This document shows, piece by piece, positions 16,901-25,563 of a stretch of 64,000 nucleotides of DNA. This DNA comes from Maritimibacter alkaliphilus HTCC2654 (GTDB taxonomy: Bacteria; Pseudomonadota; Alphaproteobacteria; Rhodobacterales; Rhodobacteraceae). Below the pieces are notes generated by a model. The model did no database searches, had not been told where the DNA came from, and was given only the letters and a program-made list of their open reading frames with translations. Both the position numbers and the translations under genes were made by a program. Each line of letters starts with the position of its first letter. Position 1 is the stretch's first letter. Location: contig NZ_CH902578.1 of NCBI RefSeq assembly GCF_000152805.1, positions 1,387,340 through 1,451,339 of the forward strand, read 5' to 3'.

Positions 16901-18705
16901 TCGCGACGCTGGACGACATCAAGGCGCTCGAGGCGCGCGGGTTCGACGAGGTCTATCCCCTGCGCACGCCATGGGACATGATCCGCACGCAGGCCGAGCA
17001 ACGGCCCGACGCCGTCGCGATCCGCTATGTGAACGACGCCTCGGACCCGGCGCGCGATACCGCCCTGACCTACCGCGAATTTGCGGATCGGATCATGGCG
17101 GCGGCGCGGGTATTTCGCGGGCTGGGCGTCACGCCGGATCGGTCGGTCGCGATCCTGACGCAGCACAGCATCAGCGGTCAGGTCGCGCTTTGGGGTGCGC
17201 AGATCGCGGGGCGTGCCTGCCCGATCAATCCGATGCTGAAACCGGATCACGTCGCCGCCCTGATCCGCGCTGCAAACGCCGCCTGCGTGGTGGTCATGGG
17301 CGTGAACGACGAGCTTGAATACTGGTCCACCCTCGTCCCCGCTCTGCGTGCCGAAGGGATCGACCTGCCGATCCTCGCCTGCGATGCGGACGCCCCCTCG
17401 CCCGGCGCGGACGGGGTGCTCGAAGACCTGATCGCGGAACCCGGCGAGCCGATCGAGGTGCACGGTGACGAACGCACCCTTGCCGCATATTACCACACCG
17501 GCGGCACCACGGGCGCGCCGAAGATGGTGCAGCACCTCAGGCTGAACGAGGCGCATGTCGCCCGCTCCTGCGTGCTGATGCACGATCTGGGCCCGGACGA
17601 CGTGGTGGTGAACGGCTATCCGCTGTTCCACGTCGCCGGAGCGTTTGTCTACGGCCTGTCCACCTTGTCGGCGGGCGGAACGCTAATCGTTCCGGGCCGT
17701 CTGGGGATGCGCAACACCGCGTTCATGGGCCGGATCTGGACGCAGGTCGAACGCTACCGCATCACCGTTCTGGGGCTGGTTCCGACCTTGCTGGGCGCGG
17801 TCAAGGGCCAGCCGGTGGACGCCGACATTTCGTCCCTGCGCTGGTTCCTTGCAGGCGGATCGCCCTTGCCGACGGAACTCGCGGATGCGGCCGAGGCGAC
17901 GCTGGGCGTGCCGGTGCGCAACATCCTTGGCATGACCGAAAGCGCGGGCGCAATCGCGGTCGAACCCGTGCACGGCCCCCGCACACCGCAATCCTGCGGT
18001 CTGCGCCTGCCCTTCTCCGAGGTTGCGATCTTCGGTGAAACTGACGGCGAGGCGGACCCGGACAAGATCCTCGCGCCCGGCGAGACCGGGATCATCGCCG
18101 TGCGCGGCCCGAATGTGGCGGATGGGTATTCCGAGGAAAGCCGGAACGCGGGCACGTTTCTGGACGGCGGCTGGCTGGTGTCCGGCGACCTCGGGACACT
18201 CGACGCCGACGGACGGCTGTTCATCACGGGTCGCAAGAAGGACGTTATCATCCGGGGCGCGCACAACATCGACCCGCAGATGATCGAAGACGCGCTTCTG
18301 GCCCACCCGAAGGTCGAAGCCGCCGCCGCCGTCGGGATGCCGGATTCCTACGCGGGCGAGTTGCCCGTCGCCTTCGTCATGACCCGCGACGGATGGACCC
18401 CCGGCGAGGGCGAGTTGATCGCGTTCTTGAAAGATCGGATCGAAGACCCGGTGGCGCTGCCCAAACGGATCGGCACGGTGGACGCCATGCCGCTGACTCC
18501 GGTCGGAAAGATCTTCAAGCCGACGCTCCGGGCCGAAGCGATCCGTTGGGCCATCGCCAGCGCGGGCGAGAAACTGGGCCTGACCCCCGAGGTGGTGGTG
18601 GGCGACAAGCTGGACACCCGCGTCACCGTCCCCGCCGCGCGGCTGGACGACATGCGCGCCGCGCTTGAAGGGATGCCGATCAGTTTCACGGTCACCGGCG
18701 CATGA
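16897..18705 (+). CDS. acyl-CoA synthetase (AMP-forming)
   Basis: Adenylate-forming ligase of 602 aa that activates a carboxylic acid to its CoA thioester. The P-loop-like A3 motif is YHTGGTTGAPKMVQH (~residues 199-213), A5 is NILGMTESAG, A7 is VSGDLGTLDADGRLFITGRK, and the C-terminal Lys lies in TPVGKIFKPTLR. After that Lys there are about 70 further residues, longer than usual, which may be a small extra domain. The substrate is probably the acid imported by the TRAP system; aromatic or medium-chain acids are both possible. The 4-bp overlaps on both sides show tight coupling. Confidence 0.9.
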   Translation: MIATLDDIKALEARGFDEVYPLRTPWDMIRTQAEQRPDAVAIRYVNDASDPARDTALTYREFADRIMAAARVFRGLGVTPDRSVAILTQHSISGQVALWGAQIAGRACPINPMLKPDHVAALIRAANAACVVVMGVNDELEYWSTLVPALRAEGIDLPILACDADAPSPGADGVLEDLIAEPGEPIEVHGDERTLAAYYHTGGTTGAPKMVQHLRLNEAHVARSCVLMHDLGPDDVVVNGYPLFHVAGAFVYGLSTLSAGGTLIVPGRLGMRNTAFMGRIWTQVERYRITVLGLVPTLLGAVKGQPVDADISSLRWFLAGGSPLPTELADAAEATLGVPVRNILGMTESAGAIAVEPVHGPRTPQSCGLRLPFSEVAIFGETDGEADPDKILAPGETGIIAVRGPNVADGYSEESRNAGTFLDGGWLVSGDLGTLDADGRLFITGRKKDVIIRGAHNIDPQMIEDALLAHPKVEAAAAVGMPDSYAGELPVAFVMTRDGWTPGEGELIAFLKDRIEDPVALPKRIGTVDAMPLTPVGKIFKPTLRAEAIRWAIASAGEKLGLTPEVVVGDKLDTRVTVPAARLDDMRAALEGMPISFTVTGA

Positions 18706-19508
18706 GCGTTCTGACCTGTGAGATCGAAAACGGGGTCGCCGTCGCCACGCTGAACCGGCCCGAACGGCACAACGCCCTGTCGCCCGAGTTGATCTGCCGG
18801 CTGGCCGACCTGTTCGATGCACTGGCGAAAGACGATGCCGTTCGCGTGGTCGTTCTGACCGGAGCGGGCGACAAGACTTTCTGCTCCGGCGGCGACCTCG
18901 AACTGTCGTTGCCCTTGCTGTCGGGGGCGCGCGGGCCCGAAACCGAATGGGACGACCGGATCGTCGCCGACCGTTCGCTCGTGTTCCGGGCGAGTCTGAA
19001 GGGCGAGACGTTTCCCAAACCCGTCATCGCGGCGATCAACGGGCATTGTCTGGCAGGCGGGTTCGAATTGATGCTCGGCACCGACATTCGCATCGCCGCC
19101 GAACACGCGGTGTTCGGTCTGCCCGAAGCCAAACACGCGCTTATTCCCTTTGCCGGGGCGCTCGCCCGGATCACGCGGCAATTGCCACAAACGCTGGCGA
19201 TGGAGATGCTCCTGACCGGCGACACCGTGCCGGTCGCGAGAATGGCGGCGTTCGGGCTGGTGAACCGGGTCGTGCCCGTCGCCGACGTCCTGCCCGCCGC
19301 GCTGGAGATCGCGCGCCGGATCGCCGCGAACGGCCCGGTCGCGGTCGAAGCGATCAAGATGGTGGTGACGGAAGCCATCGGAAGGCCCTTGGCGGAGGGC
19401 TACGCGTTGGAAACCCGCGCGATGGATCGCGTGATGGCCACCGAAGACGCCCGCGAAGGGCCGCGTGCCTTCATGGAGCGGCGCAAGCCCGTCTATCACG
19501 GGCGTTAG
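18702..19508 (+). CDS. enoyl-CoA hydratase/isomerase family protein
   Basis: Crotonase-fold enzyme of 268 aa. The oxyanion-hole residues lie in KTFCSGGDLEL (~65-75) and GHCLAGGFELMLGTD (~110-124). Both Glu positions typical of hydratases are present, the E of GGFEL and the E of GLPEAKH. It would act on the CoA ester made by the upstream ligase. It overlaps the ligase stop (ATGA) and is the last gene of the TRAP operon. Crotonase-fold enzymes also include lyases and hydrolases, so the exact reaction is open. Confidence 0.88.
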   Translation: MSVLTCEIENGVAVATLNRPERHNALSPELICRLADLFDALAKDDAVRVVVLTGAGDKTFCSGGDLELSLPLLSGARGPETEWDDRIVADRSLVFRASLKGETFPKPVIAAINGHCLAGGFELMLGTDIRIAAEHAVFGLPEAKHALIPFAGALARITRQLPQTLAMEMLLTGDTVPVARMAAFGLVNRVVPVADVLPAALEIARRIAANGPVAVEAIKMVVTEAIGRPLAEGYALETRAMDRVMATEDAREGPRAFMERRKPVYHGR

Positions 19509-19590
19509 GGCGACGTCACGGCGTGGACAAGGCGGCTTCGCTCGTCTGCCAGTTGCACTGCGCCCTCAAGACAGGAATGTCGCTTTGAGG

Positions 19591-19623
19591 CGGGGGAGCA
19601 GGCTTGCGCGGCCCGCTCCCCCG
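19591..19623. terminator. bidirectional terminator hairpin between convergent operons
   Basis: CGGGGGAGCAGGC (19591-19603) pairs with GCCCGCTCCCCCG (19611-19623) with one mismatch around a 7-base loop. It lies between the end of the TRAP operon and the end of the leftward flotillin gene, so it can serve both. There is no clear T-run on either strand. Confidence 0.6.
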
Positions 19624-19631
19624 ACCCTTCC

Positions 19632-21194
19632 CTAGTTCCCCTTGCCGGTGTCGTCCTTGCTGGCGACGTGGCTGCCGATCACCTCGCCCAGCCGGTTCAT
19701 CGCCGGGGCCGACACCGCGAGGTCGAGGATGGAATCTACGATCTGCGAAACGGGCGAGCCGGGTTCGGTGCGCTCGCCGCCACCCTGCCCGCGCGCGCCA
19801 AGGCCGTTGACGTTGTGGATGGTGATGCTGTCGATCTTTTCGGCGGGCTTCACCATCTGGCTCACGATGCCCGGCATGGCGTCGAGGCGCATCTTCTCCA
19901 TCTCCAGCGCGGCGAGCGCGTCGGAGCGGGCGTTCTGGGCTTTGATCCGCGCGGCTTCGGCCTCGACCTCGGCGAGTTTCAGAAGCTTCATCGCTTCCGC
20001 TTCCTCGCGCTTGGCCTCGGTCCGATCCTTGGCGGTGGCCTTGTCGCTTTCCGCCGCGATGCGCGCGCGGGTCGCAGCCGTCTCGGCGTCCTGCTGGGCC
20101 GCCAGAAGCGCGACGGCCTTGCGCCGCTCGGCCTCGGCCATCTGGCGCGCGGTCTGGATCGCTTCTTCGGCCTTCACCGCTTCGGCGCGGGCCGTGTCGG
20201 CATCAGCGCGGGCGCGGCTCTCTTCCTGCGACTTGGCGGAGATCTGGATCTGCCGCTCCTGCTCTGCGATCTGAAGCGCACGCTCCTGTGCGATCTCGGC
20301 CTCTCGGATCGCCAGTTCCCGCGCGATGTCGGCGGACTGGATTTCCTGCTCCATCCGAATGCGCGCGTGGGCGGCCGAGCGTTCGGCATCGGCCTTGCGG
20401 CTCGCCACCTCGGCCAGTTGCGCGGCCATCAGCGTTTCGACCTCCTGCGCCTGCGCGATCTCGGCCCGACGTTCCTCAAGGTCGATCTCCAGTTTCCGGC
20501 GCGAAGCTTCCATCGCCGTGCGCCGCACCTCGACCTCGCTGTCGCCCTCGATCTGGGCGCGTTCGCGTTTCGACTTGGCGATCACCTCGGCCAGCTTGCG
20601 CATCCCGACCGCGTTGAAGGCGTTGGTCTCGTCCAGCGTATTGAACGGCGTCTGGTCGAAATCCGTCAGCGACACGCTGTCGAGTTGCAACCCGTAGCGC
20701 CCGAGCGTTTCGCCCAGAATATCGCGTACCTCGCGCACGAACTCGGCGCGGTTCTCATGCAGCTCGTCCATCGTCATTTGGGCCGCGACCGTGCGCAGCG
20801 CGTCGATCATCATGCCGTCGATCAGCGTCTTCAACTCGTCGGGCTGGAACGTGCGCCGCCCAAGGGTCTGGGCCGCGCGCGCGATGGCTTCGGGTTCGGG
20901 AACGACCGAGGCATAAAACTCGGCCCCCACGTCGACGCGCATCCGATCCTTGGTGATAAGCGCGGAATTGCCGCGCCGCACCACATCCATGCGGATCGTC
21001 TGCATGTTCACGCGGTTGATCTCGTGGAAATACGGGATCGCCAGCGTGCCGCCGTCGATGACGACCTTGCGCCCCCCGACCCCGGTTTTCACAAGGCTGA
21101 TCTCGTTCGTCGCCCGTTCATAGAACCACGCGGCCAGCGCGATCAGAATGGCGGCGACGATGACAAGGAGGATGATCCATCCAATCGCAGTCAT
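19632..21194 (-). CDS. flotillin-like SPFH-domain membrane protein
   Basis: A 520-residue protein of the flotillin/YqiK type. One N-terminal membrane helix (about residues 4-25) is followed by an SPFH domain (~30-200). A long Ala/Glu/Arg-rich coiled coil covers about 200-440, and a C-terminal segment contains the SITIHNVNGLGARG motif common to flotillins. Such proteins oligomerise in functional membrane microdomains. The start ATG at 21194 has AAGGAT upstream; a longer frame would add 15 residues before the helix. It begins 13 bp after the aldehyde dehydrogenase stop, so it is probably the last gene of that leftward operon, an unusual setting for a flotillin. Confidence 0.88.
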   Translation of the reverse strand: MTAIGWIILLVIVAAILIALAAWFYERATNEISLVKTGVGGRKVVIDGGTLAIPYFHEINRVNMQTIRMDVVRRGNSALITKDRMRVDVGAEFYASVVPEPEAIARAAQTLGRRTFQPDELKTLIDGMMIDALRTVAAQMTMDELHENRAEFVREVRDILGETLGRYGLQLDSVSLTDFDQTPFNTLDETNAFNAVGMRKLAEVIAKSKRERAQIEGDSEVEVRRTAMEASRRKLEIDLEERRAEIAQAQEVETLMAAQLAEVASRKADAERSAAHARIRMEQEIQSADIARELAIREAEIAQERALQIAEQERQIQISAKSQEESRARADADTARAEAVKAEEAIQTARQMAEAERRKAVALLAAQQDAETAATRARIAAESDKATAKDRTEAKREEAEAMKLLKLAEVEAEAARIKAQNARSDALAALEMEKMRLDAMPGIVSQMVKPAEKIDSITIHNVNGLGARGQGGGERTEPGSPVSQIVDSILDLAVSAPAMNRLGEVIGSHVASKDDTGKGN

Positions 21195-21207
21195 GGCGTA
21201 TCCTTTC

Positions 21208-22683
21208 TCAGAAGACCGGCGGGAAATGACGCCCGCCACGGTCGAGGGTGATCCAGCGCAACTCGGTGAACGCGTCGAGCGACCAGCGCCCGCCGTAGCG
21301 ACCCACGCCCGAGGCCTTGGTGCCGCCGAACGGCACGTGCGGCTCGTCGTTGATGTTCTGGCAGTTCACATGACAGATGCCGGTTTCGATATGCTCGGCC
21401 ATGCGCAGGGCCTTGGCCTCGTCCCGCGTCATGATCGCCGCCGTCAGCCCGTATTCGGTGTCGTTGTTGAGCGCGATCGCCTCGGCTTCCGTGCGGAACG
21501 GGGCGACGATGACGACGGGGCCGAAAGTTTCGTCATGCCAGATGTCCATGTCGGCGTTGACGTTGGTCAGCACCGTGGGTTCGACGAAATTGTCCCACGC
21601 GTTACCGCCCAGTTCGACGGTCGCGCCCTTGGCAACGGCATCGTCGATCAGGGCTTTCACCCGCAGCGCCTGCCGCGTGTTCACCAGCGGGCCGATCACG
21701 TTGTCCTTGTCCTTCGTGTGCCCAGTCTTGAGCTTGGCGGCACGGGCGAGGAATTGGCGCATGAAGTCGTCATAGACCCCCTCCTGCACCAGAATTTTCT
21801 CGGTCGACATGCAGACCTGACCCTGATGCATGAACGAGCCGAAATTGGCGGCCTTGGCGGCGTGGTCGAGGTCGGCGTCATCCATGATAATCATGGAATC
21901 CTTGCCGCCGAGTTCGACGCAGGCCTTTTTCAGATGCGCCCCGCACTTGGCCGCGATGTGGCGGCCCACGGCGGTCGATCCGGTGAAGGACACGGCTTTC
22001 ACGGTCGGGTTCTCGATCATCTCGTCGCCCACGGCGCCCACGCTTTCGCGGCTACAGGTCACGACGTTGAACACCCCCGGCGGGATGCCCGCTTCGTCGA
22101 GGATTTCGGCGAAATACAATCCGCCTGCGTATGGCGTATCTTCGGACGGTTTCAGAACCACGGTGTTGCCCACCGCCAGCGCCGCCGCGAAGCCGCGCGA
22201 GGTCAGGATGCCGGGCATGTTCCACGGGGAAATGACGCTGACGACCCCCAGCGGAAAGCGCGTGGCCATCATGAACTTGTGGTGCTCGGAGGGGAGCACT
22301 TCCCCGATGTTCTGATAGCATAGCGCCGAGGCCGAGCGGAACACTTCGGCCACGTAGCCTGCCTCGAACACGCCCTTGCCGAACCAGCCGCCGCCCTCTT
22401 GCACGGCGGCGTTGATGAAGTCGCCCTGACGCCGGTCCCAGACCTCCGCGATCTTGAGCAGGTAGTGCGCGCGCTCGTGGAAGGCGAGGCCCGACCACGC
22501 CGGGAACGCCGCCTTGGCCGCCGCGATGGCGCGCCGCGTATCCTCGGGCGAGCCGTCTGGGATGCGGGCGTAGAGCGAATTGTCGGATGGATTCAGGTCG
22601 TCGAAGGTGCGGGACGCGGGCGTCCACTGGCCGTCGATATACATGCCCTTGATGTTGGGCGCGGTGTTGGGACTGTCGAGCAT
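21208..22683 (-). CDS. NAD(P)-dependent aldehyde dehydrogenase (aromatic-aldehyde type)
   Basis: ALDH-superfamily enzyme of 491 aa that oxidises an aldehyde to the acid. The catalytic Cys lies in GQVCMSTEKILV (~residue 286), the general-base Glu in ELGGKDSMII, and cofactor-binding elements in VISPWNMPG and GSTAVGRH. The C-terminal signature FGGTKASGVGRYGG resembles vanillin/benzaldehyde dehydrogenases. It sits 15 bp after the livF-like gene and 13 bp before the flotillin gene. A second ALDH of the same type lies at the other end of the transporter operon. The aldehyde substrate is unknown; the imported compound or its breakdown product is likely. Confidence 0.9.
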   Translation of the reverse strand: MLDSPNTAPNIKGMYIDGQWTPASRTFDDLNPSDNSLYARIPDGSPEDTRRAIAAAKAAFPAWSGLAFHERAHYLLKIAEVWDRRQGDFINAAVQEGGGWFGKGVFEAGYVAEVFRSASALCYQNIGEVLPSEHHKFMMATRFPLGVVSVISPWNMPGILTSRGFAAALAVGNTVVLKPSEDTPYAGGLYFAEILDEAGIPPGVFNVVTCSRESVGAVGDEMIENPTVKAVSFTGSTAVGRHIAAKCGAHLKKACVELGGKDSMIIMDDADLDHAAKAANFGSFMHQGQVCMSTEKILVQEGVYDDFMRQFLARAAKLKTGHTKDKDNVIGPLVNTRQALRVKALIDDAVAKGATVELGGNAWDNFVEPTVLTNVNADMDIWHDETFGPVVIVAPFRTEAEAIALNNDTEYGLTAAIMTRDEAKALRMAEHIETGICHVNCQNINDEPHVPFGGTKASGVGRYGGRWSLDAFTELRWITLDRGGRHFPPVF

Positions 22684-22698
22684 GATGCCTCCTCTCCC

Positions 22699-23907
22699 TT
22701 AGGGTTTGCCGCGGGTGCGGGTGCGCGAACGGTCGCGGGCCCGTTGGGCGGCGGTTTCGATTTCGGTGAGCACTTCGCGCAGCCGGTCGCTGTGATGGCC
22801 GAGGTCCGGCATGGGCCGGGTCGGTTGGCTTGCGCGGGCGGGTTTCGGAGGCTCCGGCATCGGTGCGGGGCGCGGCGGAAGCGCGGGCGCGCCGCCCTTT
22901 CGCGACGACTGGCTCGCCGCCTTGGCGACGATGCTGGCCGTGTCGATGCCTGTGGCCGTTGGCGTCGCGGCGGGCGCGGGCCGTGGCGCGGGTCTGGCGA
23001 CCGGCGGGGCCGGTGGCGGTGCCGGGCGCGGGGCGGGTTCCGGCGCGGGCGCGGGCTTGGCGGGCCGCGCCGGGGCCAGACCACTCATCGCCTGAGCCGC
23101 GATATCCGAGGGCGACGGGCCTTTTGCCGGGCGCGGGGCGCTTGGCGCAGGCATGGCGTTGGCCTGGGGCTTGGCCTTGCCCGCCCCGCCCTTGGCCGCC
23201 GCACCGCCCAGATAGGCCTTTTGCACCGCCGGGTCTTTGGCGAGGCTCGCCGCCGCATCCTCATGAATGATCTCGGTGTTTTCGAGCAGATATCCCCGAT
23301 CCGCGATGGCGAGGGAGGCCTTGGCGTTCTGCTCGACGAGCAAGATCCCGATCCCCGTGTCGCGCACCGCCCGAAGGCTCTGGAACAGTTCCTTCGACAA
23401 GAGCGGCGACAGGCCGAGCGAGGGTTCGTCCAGTGTCAGAATAGCCGGGTTCGACATCATCGCACGCCCGATGGCGACCATCTGCTGCTCGCCGCCCGAC
23501 ATGGTGCGCGCGACCTGTCTGCGCCGCTCCAGAAGCTTGGGAAACAGCGCATAGACCCGGTCGAGGTTGGTGCGTTCGGCATCCTTGGCGCGTTCGGAAT
23601 AGGCTCCCAAGGTTAGGTTTTCCTCGACCGTCAGATCACCGAAAATGCCGCGCCCTTCCGGCACCAGTGCGATGCCTTCTTCGACGATCCGGTCGGGCTT
23701 CATGCCGACGAGTTCATGCCCGTTCATGCGGACCGATCCCGTGACCTTGCCCTCGCAGATGCCGCTGATCGCCTTCAAAAGCGTCGATTTCCCCGCGCCG
23801 TTCGCGCCGAGGATGACGACGATCTCGCCTTTGCCGACGCGCACGGATGCCTTGTTCAGCGCCGGGTGCTGGCCGTAGGCGGCGGAAAGTCCCTTCACCT
23901 CAAGCAT
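22699..23907 (-). CDS. livF: LivF-type ABC ATPase with a long Pro/Ala-rich C-terminal tail
   Basis: Residues 1-237 are a normal LivF ATPase: Walker A GANGAGKST (34-42), signature MSGGEQQ (136-142), Walker B AILTLDEPS (155-163) and the H-loop replaced by EQN as usual for LivF. The protein then continues for 165 residues of Ala/Pro-rich low-complexity sequence, ending in a charged helix-like piece (DRLREVLTEIETAAQRARDR). Total length is 402 aa against ~235 for the family. The ATG at 23907 lies inside the 3' end of the LivG gene (8-bp overlap). The tail is unlikely to be a frame error, since it keeps codon bias and ends cleanly just before the ALDH gene. Confidence 0.88.
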   Translation of the reverse strand: MLEVKGLSAAYGQHPALNKASVRVGKGEIVVILGANGAGKSTLLKAISGICEGKVTGSVRMNGHELVGMKPDRIVEEGIALVPEGRGIFGDLTVEENLTLGAYSERAKDAERTNLDRVYALFPKLLERRRQVARTMSGGEQQMVAIGRAMMSNPAILTLDEPSLGLSPLLSKELFQSLRAVRDTGIGILLVEQNAKASLAIADRGYLLENTEIIHEDAAASLAKDPAVQKAYLGGAAAKGGAGKAKPQANAMPAPSAPRPAKGPSPSDIAAQAMSGLAPARPAKPAPAPEPAPRPAPPPAPPVARPAPRPAPAATPTATGIDTASIVAKAASQSSRKGGAPALPPRPAPMPEPPKPARASQPTRPMPDLGHHSDRLREVLTEIETAAQRARDRSRTRTRGKP

Positions 23908-24634
23908 CGTCGTCCCCCAGATAGGCGCGGATGACCTCAGGGTCTGACAGCACGTCGTCCGTCGTCCCTTCCGCGATTTTCTTGCCCGAGGACATGACCA
24001 CGCAGTTGTCGCAAAGCGAGCGGATCGCATCCATGACGTGCTCGACCAGAATGATCGTGCGCCCCTCGTCGCGCAGTCGGTGGATGAGGTCGATGCCTTC
24101 GGTCAGTTCGGTGGGGTTCAGCCCCGCGAGCCATTCGTCGAGGAGCAGCACCTCGGGCTCGCCCGACAGCGCGCGGGCCAGTTCGACCCGCTTGGTGTCG
24201 ATATAGGTGAGCTGACCCACGTGGGCCTTGGCCTTGTCCGCCATGCCGATCTTTTCGAGCACCTGCATCGCGTGACGCTCCGCCGATTGGCCCCAACGGC
24301 GGCGGTGGCCGAAGACACCCCCCGCCATGACGTTTTCGAGCACGTTCATCGACGGCAGGAGCCGCACGAGCTGGAACGTCCGCGACACGCCCTTGCGCGC
24401 GATCTGGCGGGCGGGCAGCCCGGTGATGGTGCCGCCGCGCAAGCTGATCTCACCATCCGTCGCGGGCAGCGCGCCGGAGATCAGGTTCAGCGTCGTGGAC
24501 TTGCCCGACCCGTTCGGGCCGATCAGTCCCAGCACCTCATGCTCGCGCACGTCGAAGCTGACGTTGTCGACCGCGACCAGCCCGCCGAATTGCTTGGTCG
24601 CGCCTCTGAGCGATATGACCGTATTCGCCATCAT
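23900..24634 (-). CDS. livG: LivG-type ABC transporter ATP-binding protein
   Basis: ATPase of 244 aa. Walker A is GPNGSGKST, the family's signature region is degenerate (LTYIDTKRVELARAL), and Walker B is EVLLLDEWLAGL. Tyr-Ile-Asp in place of the usual LSGGQ-like LPYGxQR is notable but still in register. Two adjacent ATGs, 24634 and 24631, could both serve; the first overlaps the LivM stop as ATGA. The gene overlaps the downstream livF start by 8 bp. With LivF it energises the LivHM permeases. Confidence 0.9.
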   Translation of the reverse strand: MMANTVISLRGATKQFGGLVAVDNVSFDVREHEVLGLIGPNGSGKSTTLNLISGALPATDGEISLRGGTITGLPARQIARKGVSRTFQLVRLLPSMNVLENVMAGGVFGHRRRWGQSAERHAMQVLEKIGMADKAKAHVGQLTYIDTKRVELARALSGEPEVLLLDEWLAGLNPTELTEGIDLIHRLRDEGRTIILVEHVMDAIRSLCDNCVVMSSGKKIAEGTTDDVLSDPEVIRAYLGDDDA

Positions 24635-25563
24635 GCCATCGCACTCCGCTTTTTCGCGCGGCCCCTGAGCCGGTCGTAGAGGCCGACGAAACCGCCAGGC
24701 AGCAGATAGACGATGGCGAGGAAGCTGAGGCCCAGAAGCAGCGTCGTCTGGTTCGGGAAGGAGGACGAGATCGCCTCCCACAACAGCGTGAAGGGAATGA
24801 CGCCGACGAGCGGACCCCAGAGCCGCCCGGTGCCGCCCAGAAGCGCCATGATGACAACCTGGAACGAGAGCATAGGCGTAAAGGCGGTGGCGGGTTCGAT
24901 GTAGATATAGCGCGGCGCGATCATGGCACCGACGATGGCTGCCGTGGCCCCCGAGACGACGAAGAGCGCGATCTTGGAGAGCGCCGTGTTGATGCCCACA
25001 TGCCGCGCCACATCCTCATCATCCCCGATGATGCGCAACGCGAAGCCGAGCTTTGAGCGGCCGATGGCCCAGCCGAGCAGGAACACGAGCGCGGCGAGGC
25101 CCAGAAGCTGCCAGTAGATGTCGGGATCGGTGAGTTCGGTCAGAACATAGGTGCCCTTGTGCCCGGTTTGGTTCTGATACCAGGTCACCGCCTGGCGCGT
25201 CATTTCGGCCAGCCCTAGCGTGAAGATCACGAAATACACGCCGGAGAGCCGCAGGGTGGCGAGGCCGACGAGCGCGGCGATCACGCCGCCGATCAGTCCG
25301 GCGATGGGTAGAAGCACCCAGTAGGGCAGATGCTCGATCCCCGACCCCATGACATAGGTGCCGATCCCGAAGAACGCGGCGGTGGCGAGCGAGATGTAAT
25401 GCGTCGGGCCAGAGAACAGGGCCCAGCTTGTCGCCAGCACCGTATACATCGCGATCGAGACGCCGAGCGAGATCAGGTAGCCGTCGTTCGTGAGCGGCAG
25501 GAGCGCGGCGACGACCAGAAGCGCGGCACTCCAGCCGAGGTTTTTCCAATCCTGCGTCTTCAT
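24631..25563 (-). CDS. livM: LivM-type ABC transporter permease
   Basis: Inner-membrane permease of 310 aa with about nine hydrophobic helices. Landmarks are MYTVLATSWALFSGPTHYIS near the N-terminus, ATLRLSGVYFVIFTLGLAEM in the middle, and ALLGGTGRLWGPLVG near the C-terminus, all typical of LivM. The ATG at 25563 has AAGGAAA upstream and overlaps the LivH stop as ATGA. It forms the translocation pore with LivH. Confidence 0.92.
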   Translation of the reverse strand: MKTQDWKNLGWSAALLVVAALLPLTNDGYLISLGVSIAMYTVLATSWALFSGPTHYISLATAAFFGIGTYVMGSGIEHLPYWVLLPIAGLIGGVIAALVGLATLRLSGVYFVIFTLGLAEMTRQAVTWYQNQTGHKGTYVLTELTDPDIYWQLLGLAALVFLLGWAIGRSKLGFALRIIGDDEDVARHVGINTALSKIALFVVSGATAAIVGAMIAPRYIYIEPATAFTPMLSFQVVIMALLGGTGRLWGPLVGVIPFTLLWEAISSSFPNQTTLLLGLSFLAIVYLLPGGFVGLYDRLRGRAKKRSAMA

